Source: Rhodospirillaceae bacterium (lineage in GTDB: Bacteria > Pseudomonadota > Alphaproteobacteria > Bin65). Taken from it: DNA of 64,000 nucleotides. Made by a program: the position numbers and the translations under genes. Location of the stretch: positions 1 through 64,000 of the forward strand of contig WTGH01000024.1 in assembly GCA_011523655.1 (NCBI GenBank). Reading direction: 5' to 3'. Shown here in pieces: positions 46,700-55,741 of the stretch; the first letter of the stretch is position 1; each line of letters opens with the position of its first letter. The notes beneath the pieces are model-generated. The model did no database searches. It was not told where the DNA came from and saw only the letters and a list, made by a program, of their open reading frames with translations.

Positions 46700-46880
46700 G
46701 CCTAATAATTTTTAATTTTCAATGCGTTAGGCGATTCTGCCCAATAAACCGGCAATGATTTCCGCGACGCGGGATTCTGCGGAATCTCCGCGCCGCCGAA
46801 GGTTGTCCCACAGACTTATCCACAGAGTTCGTGGACAAGCGCCGACGCCCCGCGCCGGGCCGAAAAATCGTTGCCGATTC
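46700..46880. other. Candidate replication origin (DnaA boxes, AT-rich element, GANTC sites)
   Basis: Between folB and uvrC lie an AT-rich tract (46703-46722, TAATAATTTTTAATTTTCAA), a consensus DnaA box TTATCCACA (46816-46824), a near match TTGTCCCACA (46803-46812) and an inverted near match (GTGGACAA, 46831-46838) that makes an inverted pair with the consensus box. Four GANTC sites (46733, 46773, 46782, 46876) occur in 150 bp, far above chance. These are the parts of an alphaproteobacterial oriC. It is 20 kb from dnaA, so experimental support is needed. Confidence 0.6.
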
Positions 46881-46950
46881 AATCGGCTAGCCCGATCGGG
46901 CGGCGCCGCGGTCGATTGACCCCGCCGGTTTCGGGCGCAACATTAGCGCC

Positions 46951-48912
46951 ATGGCGTCGAAAACCAGACCGAAAGCGGCGCGGGAGGAACGCGCACCGGC
47001 GATTCCTGCGGCAGCCCCCGAACGGGCCGTGCCCGCCTCCCTCGCCGCCGGCGCCGCCTACCTGAAGGCCGAACTGCCCCGGCTCTCCGCCGGACCCGGC
47101 GTCTACCGCATGATCGACCGGCGCGGCGAGCCGCTCTATGTCGGCAAGGCGCGCAATCTGCGCCGCCGCGTCGCCAGCTATGCGACGCCGGCCAAGCTGC
47201 CGGAAAGGCTGCGCCGCATGGTCGCGGAAACGGCCCTGCTCGAGATCGTCGAGACCCATACCGAGGTCGAGGCGCTGCTGCTCGAATCGAACCTGATCAA
47301 GCGGCTCCGCCCCCGGTATAATATCCTATTGCGCGACGACAAGTCCTTTCCCTATATCCGGATCGGCAAAAAAGACCTGCGCGCCGCGCCGGAGAAGCCG
47401 GGCCGCTGGCCGCGCATCACCAAATACCGCGGCAGCCGGCGCGAACCGGGTTCCTATTTCGGCCCCTTCGCCTCGGCCGGCGCCGTCAACCGCACGCTGA
47501 ACGCCCTAGAACGGGCCTTCCTGCTGCGCTCGTGCAGCGATTCGATGTTCTCGTCGCGCACCCGGCCCTGCCTGCTGTTCCAGATCAAGCGGTGCAGCGC
47601 GCCCTGCGTCGGGCGGATCGGCGAAGCGGAGTACGGCGCCCTGGTCGCCCAGGCCGAGGCTTTCCTCTCCGGCCGCGACGGCGCGATTCAGCGTGACCTC
47701 GCCGGGCGCATGGAGGAGGCTGCCGAGGCCCTGGAATTCGAGACCGCCGCCTATCTGCGCGACCGCATCCAGGCGCTGGCCCACATCCAGACGCGCCAGG
47801 ACATCAACCTCCCGGTGCCGGACGATGCCGATGTCGTCGCGGTGTGGCGCGAAGGCGAGCACAGCTGCATCCAGGTGTTCTTCTTCCGCGCCGGCCGCAA
47901 CTATGGCAACCGGGCCTATTATCCGCGCCACGACAAGTCGGCCGCCGACGCCGATATCCTCGCGGCGTTCCTGGGCCAGTTCTACGACAACAAGCCGCCG
48001 CCCCGACTGGTCCTGACAAGCCGGCCGGTCGCCGACGAAGCGCTGCTCGCTGCGGCGCTGGGCGCCAGGGCCGGGCGGAAGGTTGAGCTTGCCGTGCCCC
48101 GGCGCGGCGACAAGCGCAAGCTGATCGAGCACGCGCTGGCCAACGCGAAGGCGGCGCTCACCCGCCGGCTGTCGGAAAACGCCTCGCAGCGCCGGCTGCT
48201 CGACGGGGTGGCCGACGCCTTCGGCCTGGACGCGCCGCCGGAGCGGATCGAGGTCTACGACAACAGCCACGTCTCCGGCACCGACGCCGTCGGCGGCATG
48301 ATCGCGGCCGGCCCGGACGGGCTGATCAAGACCGCATACCGGAAATTCAACATCCGCTCGGCGAGCCTGGCGCCGGGCGACGACTACGCCATGATGCGCG
48401 AGGTGCTGACCCGCCGCTTCAGCCGGGCGATCCGGGAGGATCCGGCGCGCGAAACGGGCATCTGGCCCGATCTGGTGCTGGTCGACGGCGGCCGCGGCCA
48501 GCTGAGCAGCGCGCTGGCGGCGCTGGCCGACCTGGGGATCGACGATCTTGCCGTGGTCGGCGTCTCCAAGGGGCCGGACCGCAACGCCGGCCGCGAGACC
48601 TTTCATATGGCCGACGGCCGCAGCTTCGGCCTGCCGCCGAACGATCCGGTGCTGTATTTCCTGCAGCGGCTGCGCGACGAGGCGCACCGCTACGCCATCG
48701 GCGCCCACCGCACCCGGCGGGCCAACGCCCGGACCCGCTCGGCCCTCGACGACATCCCCGGGATCGGCGCCCGGCGCAAGCGGGCGCTGCTCAACCATTT
48801 CGGCTCGGTGCGCAATATCGAGCGGGCCGGCCTGAGCGACCTTGAGACCGTCGACGGGATCAGCCGCACGGTCGCCCGGACCGTGTTCGACTGGTTCCAC
48901 GCCGAAGCCTGA
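46951..48912 (+). CDS. uvrC: Excinuclease ABC subunit C
   Basis: UvrC makes both incisions in nucleotide-excision repair. The product has 653 residues with a GIY-YIG domain (GVYRMIDRRGEPLYVGKARNLRRRVASY), a central UvrB-binding UVR motif (DLAGRMEEAAEALEFETAAYLRDRI), the RNase H-like domain (IEVYDNSHVSGTDAVGGMI, LVLVDGGRGQL) and tandem helix-hairpin-helix motifs at the C-terminus (LDDIPGIGARRKRALLNHFGS). The first 45 residues are Ala/Glu/Lys-rich and variable. Confidence 0.97.
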   Translation: MASKTRPKAAREERAPAIPAAAPERAVPASLAAGAAYLKAELPRLSAGPGVYRMIDRRGEPLYVGKARNLRRRVASYATPAKLPERLRRMVAETALLEIVETHTEVEALLLESNLIKRLRPRYNILLRDDKSFPYIRIGKKDLRAAPEKPGRWPRITKYRGSRREPGSYFGPFASAGAVNRTLNALERAFLLRSCSDSMFSSRTRPCLLFQIKRCSAPCVGRIGEAEYGALVAQAEAFLSGRDGAIQRDLAGRMEEAAEALEFETAAYLRDRIQALAHIQTRQDINLPVPDDADVVAVWREGEHSCIQVFFFRAGRNYGNRAYYPRHDKSAADADILAAFLGQFYDNKPPPRLVLTSRPVADEALLAAALGARAGRKVELAVPRRGDKRKLIEHALANAKAALTRRLSENASQRRLLDGVADAFGLDAPPERIEVYDNSHVSGTDAVGGMIAAGPDGLIKTAYRKFNIRSASLAPGDDYAMMREVLTRRFSRAIREDPARETGIWPDLVLVDGGRGQLSSALAALADLGIDDLAVVGVSKGPDRNAGRETFHMADGRSFGLPPNDPVLYFLQRLRDEAHRYAIGAHRTRRANARTRSALDDIPGIGARRKRALLNHFGSVRNIERAGLSDLETVDGISRTVARTVFDWFHAEA

Positions 48913-48941
48913 GCGCCATCGGCCTGCCGGAGAGCCCGCCC

Positions 48942-49511
48942 TTGCCCGTATCGCGATCGACCCTGCTTCAGGCCCCGAACCTGCTGACCCTCGGCCGGGT
49001 CGCACTCGTGCCCTTCTTCGTCGCCGCCTTCTGGCTGCCCGAGCCGGCGCTCCACTGGGCCGCCTTCGGGCTGTTCGCGCTCGCCGGCGTCACCGACTGG
49101 CTGGACGGCTGGCTGGCCCGGCGCACCCAGCAGGAGTCGGACTTCGGCCGCTTTCTCGACCCGATCGCCGACAAGATCCTGGTCGCGGCGGCGCTGGTCA
49201 TGCTGGCGGCGACGGACCGGCTGTCGGACACCGGGGTTATCGCCGCGCTGATCATTCTGGTGCGCGAACTGGCGGTCGCCGGCCTGCGGGAATTTCTCGC
49301 CGGCACGGCGGCGATCCCGGTGTCGCGCCTCGCCAAATGGAAAACGGCGGCGCAGTTCCTCGCCATCGCCGCGCTGCTGGTCGCTGGCGCGTTCGCCGAC
49401 GGCGCGGCGCTCGCCGTGGCGGGCGAGGCGCTGCTCTGGCTGGCCGCGCTGCTCGCCGTCGTCACCGGCGCGGCCTATCTGCGCGCCGGATTGCGCAAGA
49501 TGGACCGGTAG
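48942..49511 (+). CDS. pgsA: CDP-diacylglycerol-glycerol-3-phosphate 3-phosphatidyltransferase
   Basis: PgsA makes phosphatidylglycerol phosphate in the inner membrane. The product has 189 residues with several membrane helices and the complete CDP-alcohol phosphotransferase motif in [20 protein letters not shown] followed by LDPIADK. The TTG at 48942 gives [20 protein letters not shown], the usual N-terminus. It follows uvrC by 30 bp, a conserved pair. Its 3' end overlaps the frameshifted tail of bioB on the other strand. Confidence 0.95.
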   Translation: MPVSRSTLLQAPNLLTLGRVALVPFFVAAFWLPEPALHWAAFGLFALAGVTDWLDGWLARRTQQESDFGRFLDPIADKILVAAALVMLAATDRLSDTGVIAALIILVRELAVAGLREFLAGTAAIPVSRLAKWKTAAQFLAIAALLVAGAFADGAALAVAGEALLWLAALLAVVTGAAYLRAGLRKMDR

Positions 49512-50524
49512 ACCGGAGCGGGGCGGCGGATCAGGCCGGCATCGCCCCGATGCCGAGGCGCTCGAACAGGGCAGCGTCGCGCGCGGGCCGGATTGGGCGT
49601 CGTCAGCAGTTCGGGCCCGACGAAGATCGAATTCGCGCCGGCGAGAAAGGCCAGCGCCTGCATCTCGTCGGACATCCGCTCCCGTCCGGCGGAAAGGCGG
49701 ACCACCGAATGCGGCATGGCGATCCGCGCCGCTGCGACCGTGCGCACGAACTCGAAGGGGTCGAGCGGATCGACGCCGTCGAGCGGCGTGCCCGCGACCT
49801 GCACCAGCATGTTGATCGGTACGCTCTCCGGATGAACCGGCAGGCTGGCGAGCGTGGCGATCATGGCCGCGCGGTCGCGCCGGGATTCGCCCATGCCGAC
49901 GATGCCGCCGCAGCAGACCCGGATACCGGCGTCGCGGACATGGGCCAGGGTCTCGAGCCTGTCCCGGTAGGTCCGCGTCGTGATGATCTCGCCGTAATAG
50001 TCCTCGGATGTATCGATATTGTGGTTGTAATAGTCGAGGCCGGCGTCGGCGAGGCGCGCCGCCTGGGCTGCGCTCAGCATGCCGAGGGTCGCGCAGGTCT
50101 CCATGCCCAGCGCCCTGACGCCGGCGACCATGGCCGCGATTGCCTCCAGGTCCCGGTCTTTCGGGCTGCGCCAGGCGGCGCCCAAGCAATAGCGCGTCGC
50201 GCCGGCATCGCGGGCGTGCCGGGCCTCGGCCAGCACCTTGTCGAGCGGCATCAGCTTCTCCGCCGCGACGCCGGTGTCGTAGAGCGCGCTCTGCGGACAG
50301 TAGGCGCAGTCTTCCGGGCAGCCGCCGGTCTTGACGCTCAGCAGCGTCGACAGCTGCACCTCGTTGGCGTCGAAGTGGCGGCGGTGCACGGTCTGTGCGC
50401 GGAAAACGAGATCGGCGAAGGGCAGCGCCATCAGCGCCTCGACCTCTTCGGCCGACCGGTCGTGCCGGAGACCGGGTAACGCCCCGGACGGCGGGTCCGT
50501 GCAGACCACTCCGATTTCGTCCAT
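49475..50524 (-). CDS. bioB: Biotin synthase with C-terminal frameshift
   Basis: BioB is a radical-SAM enzyme that inserts sulfur into dethiobiotin. The cluster motif [11 protein letters not shown], the region [35 protein letters not shown] and the second-cluster residues are present up to [12 protein letters not shown]. The frame then continues as [15 protein letters not shown], unlike the family. One base out in the CGCGCG run at 49577-49587 restores [15 protein letters not shown] and a stop at 49531-49533, the expected end. The catalytic part is intact and the lost tail is short, so activity may persist. Start ATG 50524 ([12 protein letters not shown]). Confidence 0.9.
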   Translation of the reverse strand: MDEIGVVCTDPPSGALPGLRHDRSAEEVEALMALPFADLVFRAQTVHRRHFDANEVQLSTLLSVKTGGCPEDCAYCPQSALYDTGVAAEKLMPLDKVLAEARHARDAGATRYCLGAAWRSPKDRDLEAIAAMVAGVRALGMETCATLGMLSAAQAARLADAGLDYYNHNIDTSEDYYGEIITTRTYRDRLETLAHVRDAGIRVCCGGIVGMGESRRDRAAMIATLASLPVHPESVPINMLVQVAGTPLDGVDPLDPFEFVRTVAAARIAMPHSVVRLSAGRERMSDEMQALAFLAGANSIFVGPELLTTPNPARARRCPVRAPRHRGDAGLIRRPAPVYRSILRNPARR

Positions 50525-50682
50525 GATCGGCTTTCTCAGGGTGCAACGGCGGCAGGATAGGGCCGTTCCCCGCCGGGTCAAGAAATCGGCATTCCGGAGG
50601 GGCCGCAGGGACGGGCGCGGCGGCCCGGGCGACGCGACGCTCGGTTGCAGCCGGGCCCGGAAACGAAGCGGCGCGGCGCGCG

Positions 50683-50711
50683 TTGACTCCGTTTTGTAAC
50701 ATCCAATATGG
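50683..50711 (+). promoter_or_regulatory. Candidate etfBA promoter
   Basis: TTGACT (50683-50688), a 17-bp spacer and ATATGG (50706-50711), about 145 bp before etfB. The -35 is good and the -10 is weak. Confidence 0.4.
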
Positions 50712-50855
50712 TGCAGTGCGAAAAACGGGGGCCGGTCCGGATGCCGGAGCCGGCCTCCTGCCATACCGGATCGGATCAACGGACGCCGCCGGGCGCGACA
50801 ACCCTGTCACCCAAAGGGGCGCCGCACCGGCCGCACTCTTTCGGAAAAGCCGCCG

Positions 50856-51605
50856 ATGAAAGTCCTCGTCGCTGTCAAGCGCGTGATCGATTACAACGTG
50901 AAGGTCCGCGTGAAATCCGACGGCTCGGGCGTCGAGCTCGCGAACGTCAAGATGTCCATGAACCCGTTCGACGAGATCGGGGTCGAGGAGGCCGTGCGGA
51001 TGAAAGAGGCCGGCACGGCGAGCGAGATCGTCGCCATCAGCCTCGGCGTCCAGCAGTGCCAGGAAACCATCCGCACCGCGCTCGCCATGGGCGCCGACCG
51101 CGGCATCCATGTCGTGACCGACGATCCGCTGGAGCCGCTCGCCGTCGCCAAGCTGATCGCTGCCGCGGTCGCGAAGGAAAATCCCGACATCGTGATCCTG
51201 GGCAAGCAGGCGATCGACGACGACGCCAACCAGACCGGCCAGATGCTCGCCGCCCTGCTCGGCTGGCCGCAGGCGACCTTCGCTTCGGAAGTGACGGCAG
51301 AAAACGGCGGGCTGACGGTGACCCGCGAGGTCGACGGCGGACTGGAAACCATCAAAACGAGCCTGCCGGCGGTCGTCACCACCGATCTGCGCCTCAACGA
51401 GCCGCGCTACGCCTCGCTGCCCAACATCATGAAGGCGAAGAAGAAGCCGATCGACCGGCTGACTCCGGAGGAGCTCGGCGTCGATACCGCGCCGCGGCTG
51501 GAAGTCCTGAGCGTCGTCGAGCCGGAGAAGCGCGCCGGCGGCGTCAAGGTCGAGAGCGTGGCCGAACTGGTCGGCAAGCTGCAGAACGAAGCGAAGGTCA
51601 TCTGA
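50856..51605 (+). CDS. etfB: Electron transfer flavoprotein subunit beta
   Basis: The AMP-binding subunit of the ETF heterodimer, which passes electrons from acyl-CoA and other dehydrogenases to the quinone pool. The product has 249 residues: [37 protein letters not shown], the ETF-beta signature around [24 protein letters not shown], and [12 protein letters not shown]. The etfA gene follows after 67 bp. Confidence 0.96.
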   Translation: MKVLVAVKRVIDYNVKVRVKSDGSGVELANVKMSMNPFDEIGVEEAVRMKEAGTASEIVAISLGVQQCQETIRTALAMGADRGIHVVTDDPLEPLAVAKLIAAAVAKENPDIVILGKQAIDDDANQTGQMLAALLGWPQATFASEVTAENGGLTVTREVDGGLETIKTSLPAVVTTDLRLNEPRYASLPNIMKAKKKPIDRLTPEELGVDTAPRLEVLSVVEPEKRAGGVKVESVAELVGKLQNEAKVI

Positions 51606-51672
51606 CCGGCAGGATTTCGGCCGGCGGGGCGCTCCATGGCCCGGACCGGCGGACGGAAGGAGACGGCGGAAC

Positions 51673-52623
51673 ATGACGGTTCTCGTCCTTGCGGAACACG
51701 ACAACGCCAGCCTGAACGTCGCGACGCTTAGCGCCGTAGCCGCCGCGCAGGATATGGGCGGCGACATCCACATGCTGGTCGCCGGCGAAAGCTGCGGCGC
51801 TGTTGCGGAAGAGGCCGCCCGCGTCGGCGGCGTCGGCAAAGTGTTGCACGCCGACGGCCCGCATCTGGCGCACGGCCTGGCGGAAGACCTGGCGGCCCTG
51901 CTCGCCGGGCTGGCCGGCGGCTATTCCCATCTGGTTGCGACGGCGACGACCCACGGCAAGAACGTCATGCCGCGGGTCGCGGCGCTGCTCGACGTGCAGC
52001 AGGTTTCCGACATCACCGGCGTCGAGAGCGCGGACACCTTCGTCCGGCCCATCTACGCCGGCAACGCGATGGCGACCGTGCGCTCGACCGACGGCGTCAG
52101 GGTCGTCACCGTGCGCCAGACCGCGTTCGACGCTGCCGACGCCGAGGGCGGAAACGCGGCCGTCGAGACGATCGACGCGGGCGCCCACGTCGAAGGCAGC
52201 GCGTTCGTCGGCCAGGCGCTTTCCAAATCCGACCGGCCGGAGCTGACCTCGGCCCGGGTCGTGATATCCGGCGGGCGGGGCATGCAATCGGGCGAGAATT
52301 TCCCGATGCTGGAGGAGGTGGCCGACAAGCTGGGCGCGGCGGTCGGCGCGTCGCGCGCCGCGGTCGATGCCGGCTTCGTTCCGAACGACTACCAGGTCGG
52401 CCAGACCGGCAAGGTGGTGGCGCCGGACCTCTACATCGCCGTCGGCATCTCGGGCGCGATCCAGCATCTCGCCGGCATGAAGGATTCGAAGGTCATCGTG
52501 GCGATCAACAAGGACGAGGAAGCGCCGATCTTCCAGGTCGCGGATTACGGCCTGGTCGCCGACCTGTTCAAGGCGGTGCCCGAATTATCGGCCGAACTGG
52601 ACAATATCGAGGTGCGCAGGTAA
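51673..52623 (+). CDS. etfA: Electron transfer flavoprotein subunit alpha
   Basis: The FAD-binding subunit of ETF, 316 residues: [15 protein letters not shown] at the start, a C-terminal FAD domain with [63 protein letters not shown]. It is partnered with EtfB upstream and a 3-hydroxyacyl-CoA dehydrogenase downstream, a common fatty-acid or hydroxybutyrate oxidation cluster. Confidence 0.96.
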   Translation: MTVLVLAEHDNASLNVATLSAVAAAQDMGGDIHMLVAGESCGAVAEEAARVGGVGKVLHADGPHLAHGLAEDLAALLAGLAGGYSHLVATATTHGKNVMPRVAALLDVQQVSDITGVESADTFVRPIYAGNAMATVRSTDGVRVVTVRQTAFDAADAEGGNAAVETIDAGAHVEGSAFVGQALSKSDRPELTSARVVISGGRGMQSGENFPMLEEVADKLGAAVGASRAAVDAGFVPNDYQVGQTGKVVAPDLYIAVGISGAIQHLAGMKDSKVIVAINKDEEAPIFQVADYGLVADLFKAVPELSAELDNIEVRR

Positions 52624-52687
52624 CGCTCCGCTACGCGGCCGCCGTCCCCGACGGGCGGGCGGCCGCGGTGTTGAAAGGATTGGGACG

Positions 52688-53563
52688 CTGACAATCGAGA
52701 AAGTGGGCGTCATCGGCGCCGGCCAGATGGGCAACGGAATCGCGCACGTCTCGGCGCTGAACGGCTATGACGTCGTTCTGAACGACATCGACGAGGCCGC
52801 GCTGGACCGGGCGATGACGACGATCCGGGGCAATCTGGAACGCCAGTTGCGCCGCGGGGTCATCGCCGACCGGGATATCGACGATGCACTCTCGCGCATC
52901 GTACCGTCCCTCGGCCTCGAGGCGATGCAGGAATGCGACATCGTCATCGAGGCGGCGACCGAGGACGAGGCGACCAAGCGCGCCATCCTCAAGGATCTGT
53001 CCGGCAACCTGAAGGCGGACGCGATCATCGCGTCCAACACCTCCTCCATCTCGATCACCCGGCTGGCCGCGGTTACCGACCGGCCCGAGCGCTTCATCGG
53101 CATGCATTTCATGAATCCGGTGCCGATGATGCAGCTGATCGAGCTGATCCGCGGCCTGGGGACGAACGAGGAAACCTACAAAACGGTCGCCAGCCTGGCG
53201 CGCAACCTGGGCAAGACCGTCGCCCAGTCCGAGGATTTCCCCGCCTTCATCGTCAACCGCATCCTGCTGCCGATGATCAACGAGGCGATCTACACCCTCT
53301 ATGAGGGCGTCGGCACGGTGGAAGCCATCGACACGGCGATGAAGCTGGGCGCCAACCACCCGATGGGGCCGCTGGAGCTGGCCGACTTCATCGGCCTCGA
53401 TACCGCGCTCGCCGTGATGCAGGTGCTCTATGACGGGCTGGCCGATTCGAAATACCGGCCCTGCCCGCTGCTGGTGAAATATGTCGAGGCCGGCTGGCTG
53501 GGCCGCAAGGTCAATCGCGGCTTCTACGACTATTCCGGCGATACGCCCGTCCCGACGCGGTAG
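52688..53563 (+). CDS. 3-hydroxybutyryl-CoA dehydrogenase
   Basis: This NAD-dependent enzyme interconverts acetoacetyl-CoA and 3-hydroxybutyryl-CoA. The product is about 291 residues: VGVIGAGQMGNGIAHVSALNGYDVVLNDI binds NAD, with ASNTSSISITRLA, the catalytic GMHFMNPVPMMQLIELIRG, and the C-terminal NHPMGPLELADFIGLDT and RKVNRGFYDY. The preferred start is CTG at 52688 (MTIEKVGVIG), eight bases after AAAGGA; GTG 52703 would begin inside the first strand. It lies 65 bp after etfA and is probably in the same operon. Confidence 0.92.
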   Translation: MTIEKVGVIGAGQMGNGIAHVSALNGYDVVLNDIDEAALDRAMTTIRGNLERQLRRGVIADRDIDDALSRIVPSLGLEAMQECDIVIEAATEDEATKRAILKDLSGNLKADAIIASNTSSISITRLAAVTDRPERFIGMHFMNPVPMMQLIELIRGLGTNEETYKTVASLARNLGKTVAQSEDFPAFIVNRILLPMINEAIYTLYEGVGTVEAIDTAMKLGANHPMGPLELADFIGLDTALAVMQVLYDGLADSKYRPCPLLVKYVEAGWLGRKVNRGFYDYSGDTPVPTR

Positions 53564-53611
53564 ACGCCCGCGGCCGCCGTATCGCCGGGGCCGCCCTTCG
53601 AAAGGACCGGG

Positions 53612-54934
53612 GTGAACCTGCGCGAAGACCCGGCCCGGCTGTGCGCCCACGCGGCGCTGGTCGACATCCTGCACCGCCGTCTCCCGCTGGACAGCGCGCT
53701 GGCGCCGCGCCTGGACGGGCTGGCCGACGACCGGGACCGGCGCTTCGCCCACCGGCTCGTGCTCACGGTTCTGCGCCACCGCGGCATCCTGCAGTCCGCG
53801 GTCGACAGCCTGCTCGACCGGCCTTTGCCGGCCGGGCGGAATCGCGTGCACGTGCTGCTCGAAACCGGGCTCGCCCAGCTGCTGCTGCTCGACATCCCGG
53901 ACCATGCGGCGGTTGACAGCAGCGTCGCGCTGGCCGCCCCGTTGCGCCTGGAAAAATACCGTGCGCTGGTCAACGCGATGCTGCGCCGGGCCCAGCGCGA
54001 GCGCGGCCGCCTCGAAGCGATGCTGGACGGGCCGTTCGCGGCGCTGCCCGAGTGGCTGACCGCGCGCTGGATCGACCGTTTCGGGCCGGAGGCGGCGGCC
54101 GGCATCGCCGGCGCCCTGCGCGCCGAACCGCCGCTCGACATCAGCGTCGCCCGCGACCCCGAGGGCTGGGCGGCGCGGCTGGGCGGCGCGGTTCTGGCCG
54201 GCAACACGGTGCGGCGGGCGAGCGGGCCGGTCACCAACCTCGACGGCTACAGCGACGGCCGTAGCGGAGGGGGCGGCCATGACGGAGGGGGCGGCTGGTG
54301 GGTCCAGGACGCCGCGGCAGCCCTGCCGGCGCGCCTGCTTCCGGTACCCGAAGACGGCCTCGTGCTCGATCTGTGCGCCGCGCCGGGGGGCAAGACGGCA
54401 CAGCTGGCGGCGGCTGGTGCGCGGGTCGTCGCCGTCGACCGGTCGGCCCGGCGCCTGCACCGGCTGCGCGACAACTTGCACCGGCTCGGGCTGGAGGCGG
54501 AGATCGTGGCAGCCGACGCCGCATCGTGGCGGCATCCGGAGCCGGCCGGCGCAATCCTGCTGGATGCGCCGTGCAGCGCCACCGGCACGCTGCGGCGCCG
54601 GCCCGACGTCGCGTGGACCAAGACGGCGGCCGATATCGCTGCGCTGGCCCGCGTGCAGGCGGCGCTGCTCGCCAACGCGGCGGCGCAACTGCGGCCCGGC
54701 GGCGTTCTGGTCTATACCGTCTGTTCGCTGGAAGCGGAGGAGGGGCCGGACCGGATCGCCCGCCTTCTGGCCGAAAACCCGGCGCTGGAGCGCGCGCCGG
54801 TCGAGGCGTCGGCGCTCGGCCCGATAGCGCCGGCCGCGACGCCGGAGGGCGACGTGCAGACCCTGCCCTGCCATCTGGCGCAGACGGGCGGGATGGACGG
54901 CTTCTTCATCGCCCGGCTCAGGCGGCGCGCCTGA
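53612..54934 (+). CDS. rsmB: 16S rRNA (cytosine-5)-methyltransferase RsmB-like
   Basis: The product has 440 residues: an N-terminal NusB-like helical domain (about 1-130), a linker, and an RsmB-type SAM methyltransferase: VLDLCAAPGGKTAQLAAAGARVVAVDRS, ILLDAPCSATGTLRRRPDVAWTK with the first catalytic Cys, and VYTVCSLEAEEGPDRIARLL with the second. A Gly-rich insert (RSGGGGHDGGGGWW) precedes VQDAAAALPARLL, where homologues usually read directly. rpe and the heparinase gene follow in the conserved order. Confidence 0.94.
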   Translation: MNLREDPARLCAHAALVDILHRRLPLDSALAPRLDGLADDRDRRFAHRLVLTVLRHRGILQSAVDSLLDRPLPAGRNRVHVLLETGLAQLLLLDIPDHAAVDSSVALAAPLRLEKYRALVNAMLRRAQRERGRLEAMLDGPFAALPEWLTARWIDRFGPEAAAGIAGALRAEPPLDISVARDPEGWAARLGGAVLAGNTVRRASGPVTNLDGYSDGRSGGGGHDGGGGWWVQDAAAALPARLLPVPEDGLVLDLCAAPGGKTAQLAAAGARVVAVDRSARRLHRLRDNLHRLGLEAEIVAADAASWRHPEPAGAILLDAPCSATGTLRRRPDVAWTKTAADIAALARVQAALLANAAAQLRPGGVLVYTVCSLEAEEGPDRIARLLAENPALERAPVEASALGPIAPAATPEGDVQTLPCHLAQTGGMDGFFIARLRRRA

Positions 54935-55077
54935 GCGAAATCCGGCATGTTGACGAGGCCATGAACCGCACCGGGCCAATTCGCTTCATTTTCGCCGCCA
55001 CTTCATTCAATTAGAGGAGGACTCCGCGACCTCCTTCCGGTTCGTCCGGGAAAGCGCCCGTCGTGAAAGCGCCCGTC

Positions 55078-55740
55078 ATGGCAGAACCCGTGCTCATCGC
55101 CCCCTCGATCCTTTCGGCCGACTTCGCCCGCCTGGGCGAGGAAGTGCGCGCCATCGACGCCGCCGGCGCGGACTATATCCATATCGACGTCATGGACGGG
55201 CATTTCGTACCGAACCTGACCATCGGGCCGGGCGTGGTGAAGGCGCTGCGCCCGCATTCCGACAGGCCGTTCGACGTCCATCTGATGATCGCCCCGGTCG
55301 ATCCGTTCATCGACGCCTTCGCCGAGGCCGGCGCCGATATCGTCACGGTCCACGCCGAGGCCGGACCGCACCTCCACCGGACCCTCCAGAAAATCAGGGG
55401 CCTGGGCCGGAAGGCGGGCGTTTCCCTCAATCCCGGCACGCCGGCGGCGGCGGTCGAGCCGGTGCTGGACATGGTCGATCTGATCCTGGTCATGTCGGTC
55501 AACCCCGGCTTCGGCGGCCAGAGCTTCATCGCCTCCCAGCTCGAGAAGCTGCGCACGCTGCGCCGCATGATCGAGGGGCAGGACCGGCCGATCGACCTCC
55601 AGGTGGATGGCGGGATCAACGCCGAAACGGCGCCGCTGGCGATTGCGGCGGGGGCGAGCGTCCTGGTTGCCGGCACCGCCGTTTTCGAGGGCGGGCCGGA
55701 GCGTTACGCGGCGAATATCCGCCGCCTGCGCGGTCACTGA
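55078..55740 (+). CDS. rpe: Ribulose-phosphate 3-epimerase
   Basis: Interconverts ribulose 5-phosphate and xylulose 5-phosphate. This TIM barrel of 220 residues shows [37 protein letters not shown] (metal and catalytic residues), [20 protein letters not shown] and [15 protein letters not shown] 55078 is preferred; GTG 55063 lies in a short repeat (AAGCGCCCGTC, two copies) and would add five residues. Confidence 0.96.
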   Translation: MAEPVLIAPSILSADFARLGEEVRAIDAAGADYIHIDVMDGHFVPNLTIGPGVVKALRPHSDRPFDVHLMIAPVDPFIDAFAEAGADIVTVHAEAGPHLHRTLQKIRGLGRKAGVSLNPGTPAAAVEPVLDMVDLILVMSVNPGFGGQSFIASQLEKLRTLRRMIEGQDRPIDLQVDGGINAETAPLAIAAGASVLVAGTAVFEGGPERYAANIRRLRGH

Positions 55741-55741
55741 C

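Noticed and set aside
46605-46700. tRNA gene on the minus strand
   Set aside because: Only the T-arm can be formed. The acceptor stem does not pair and no anticodon arm fits.
48690-51839. Long antisense frame across uvrC, pgsA and etfB
   Set aside because: Its composition is typical of a shadow frame and it overlaps several certain genes, including its own strand's bioB in another frame.
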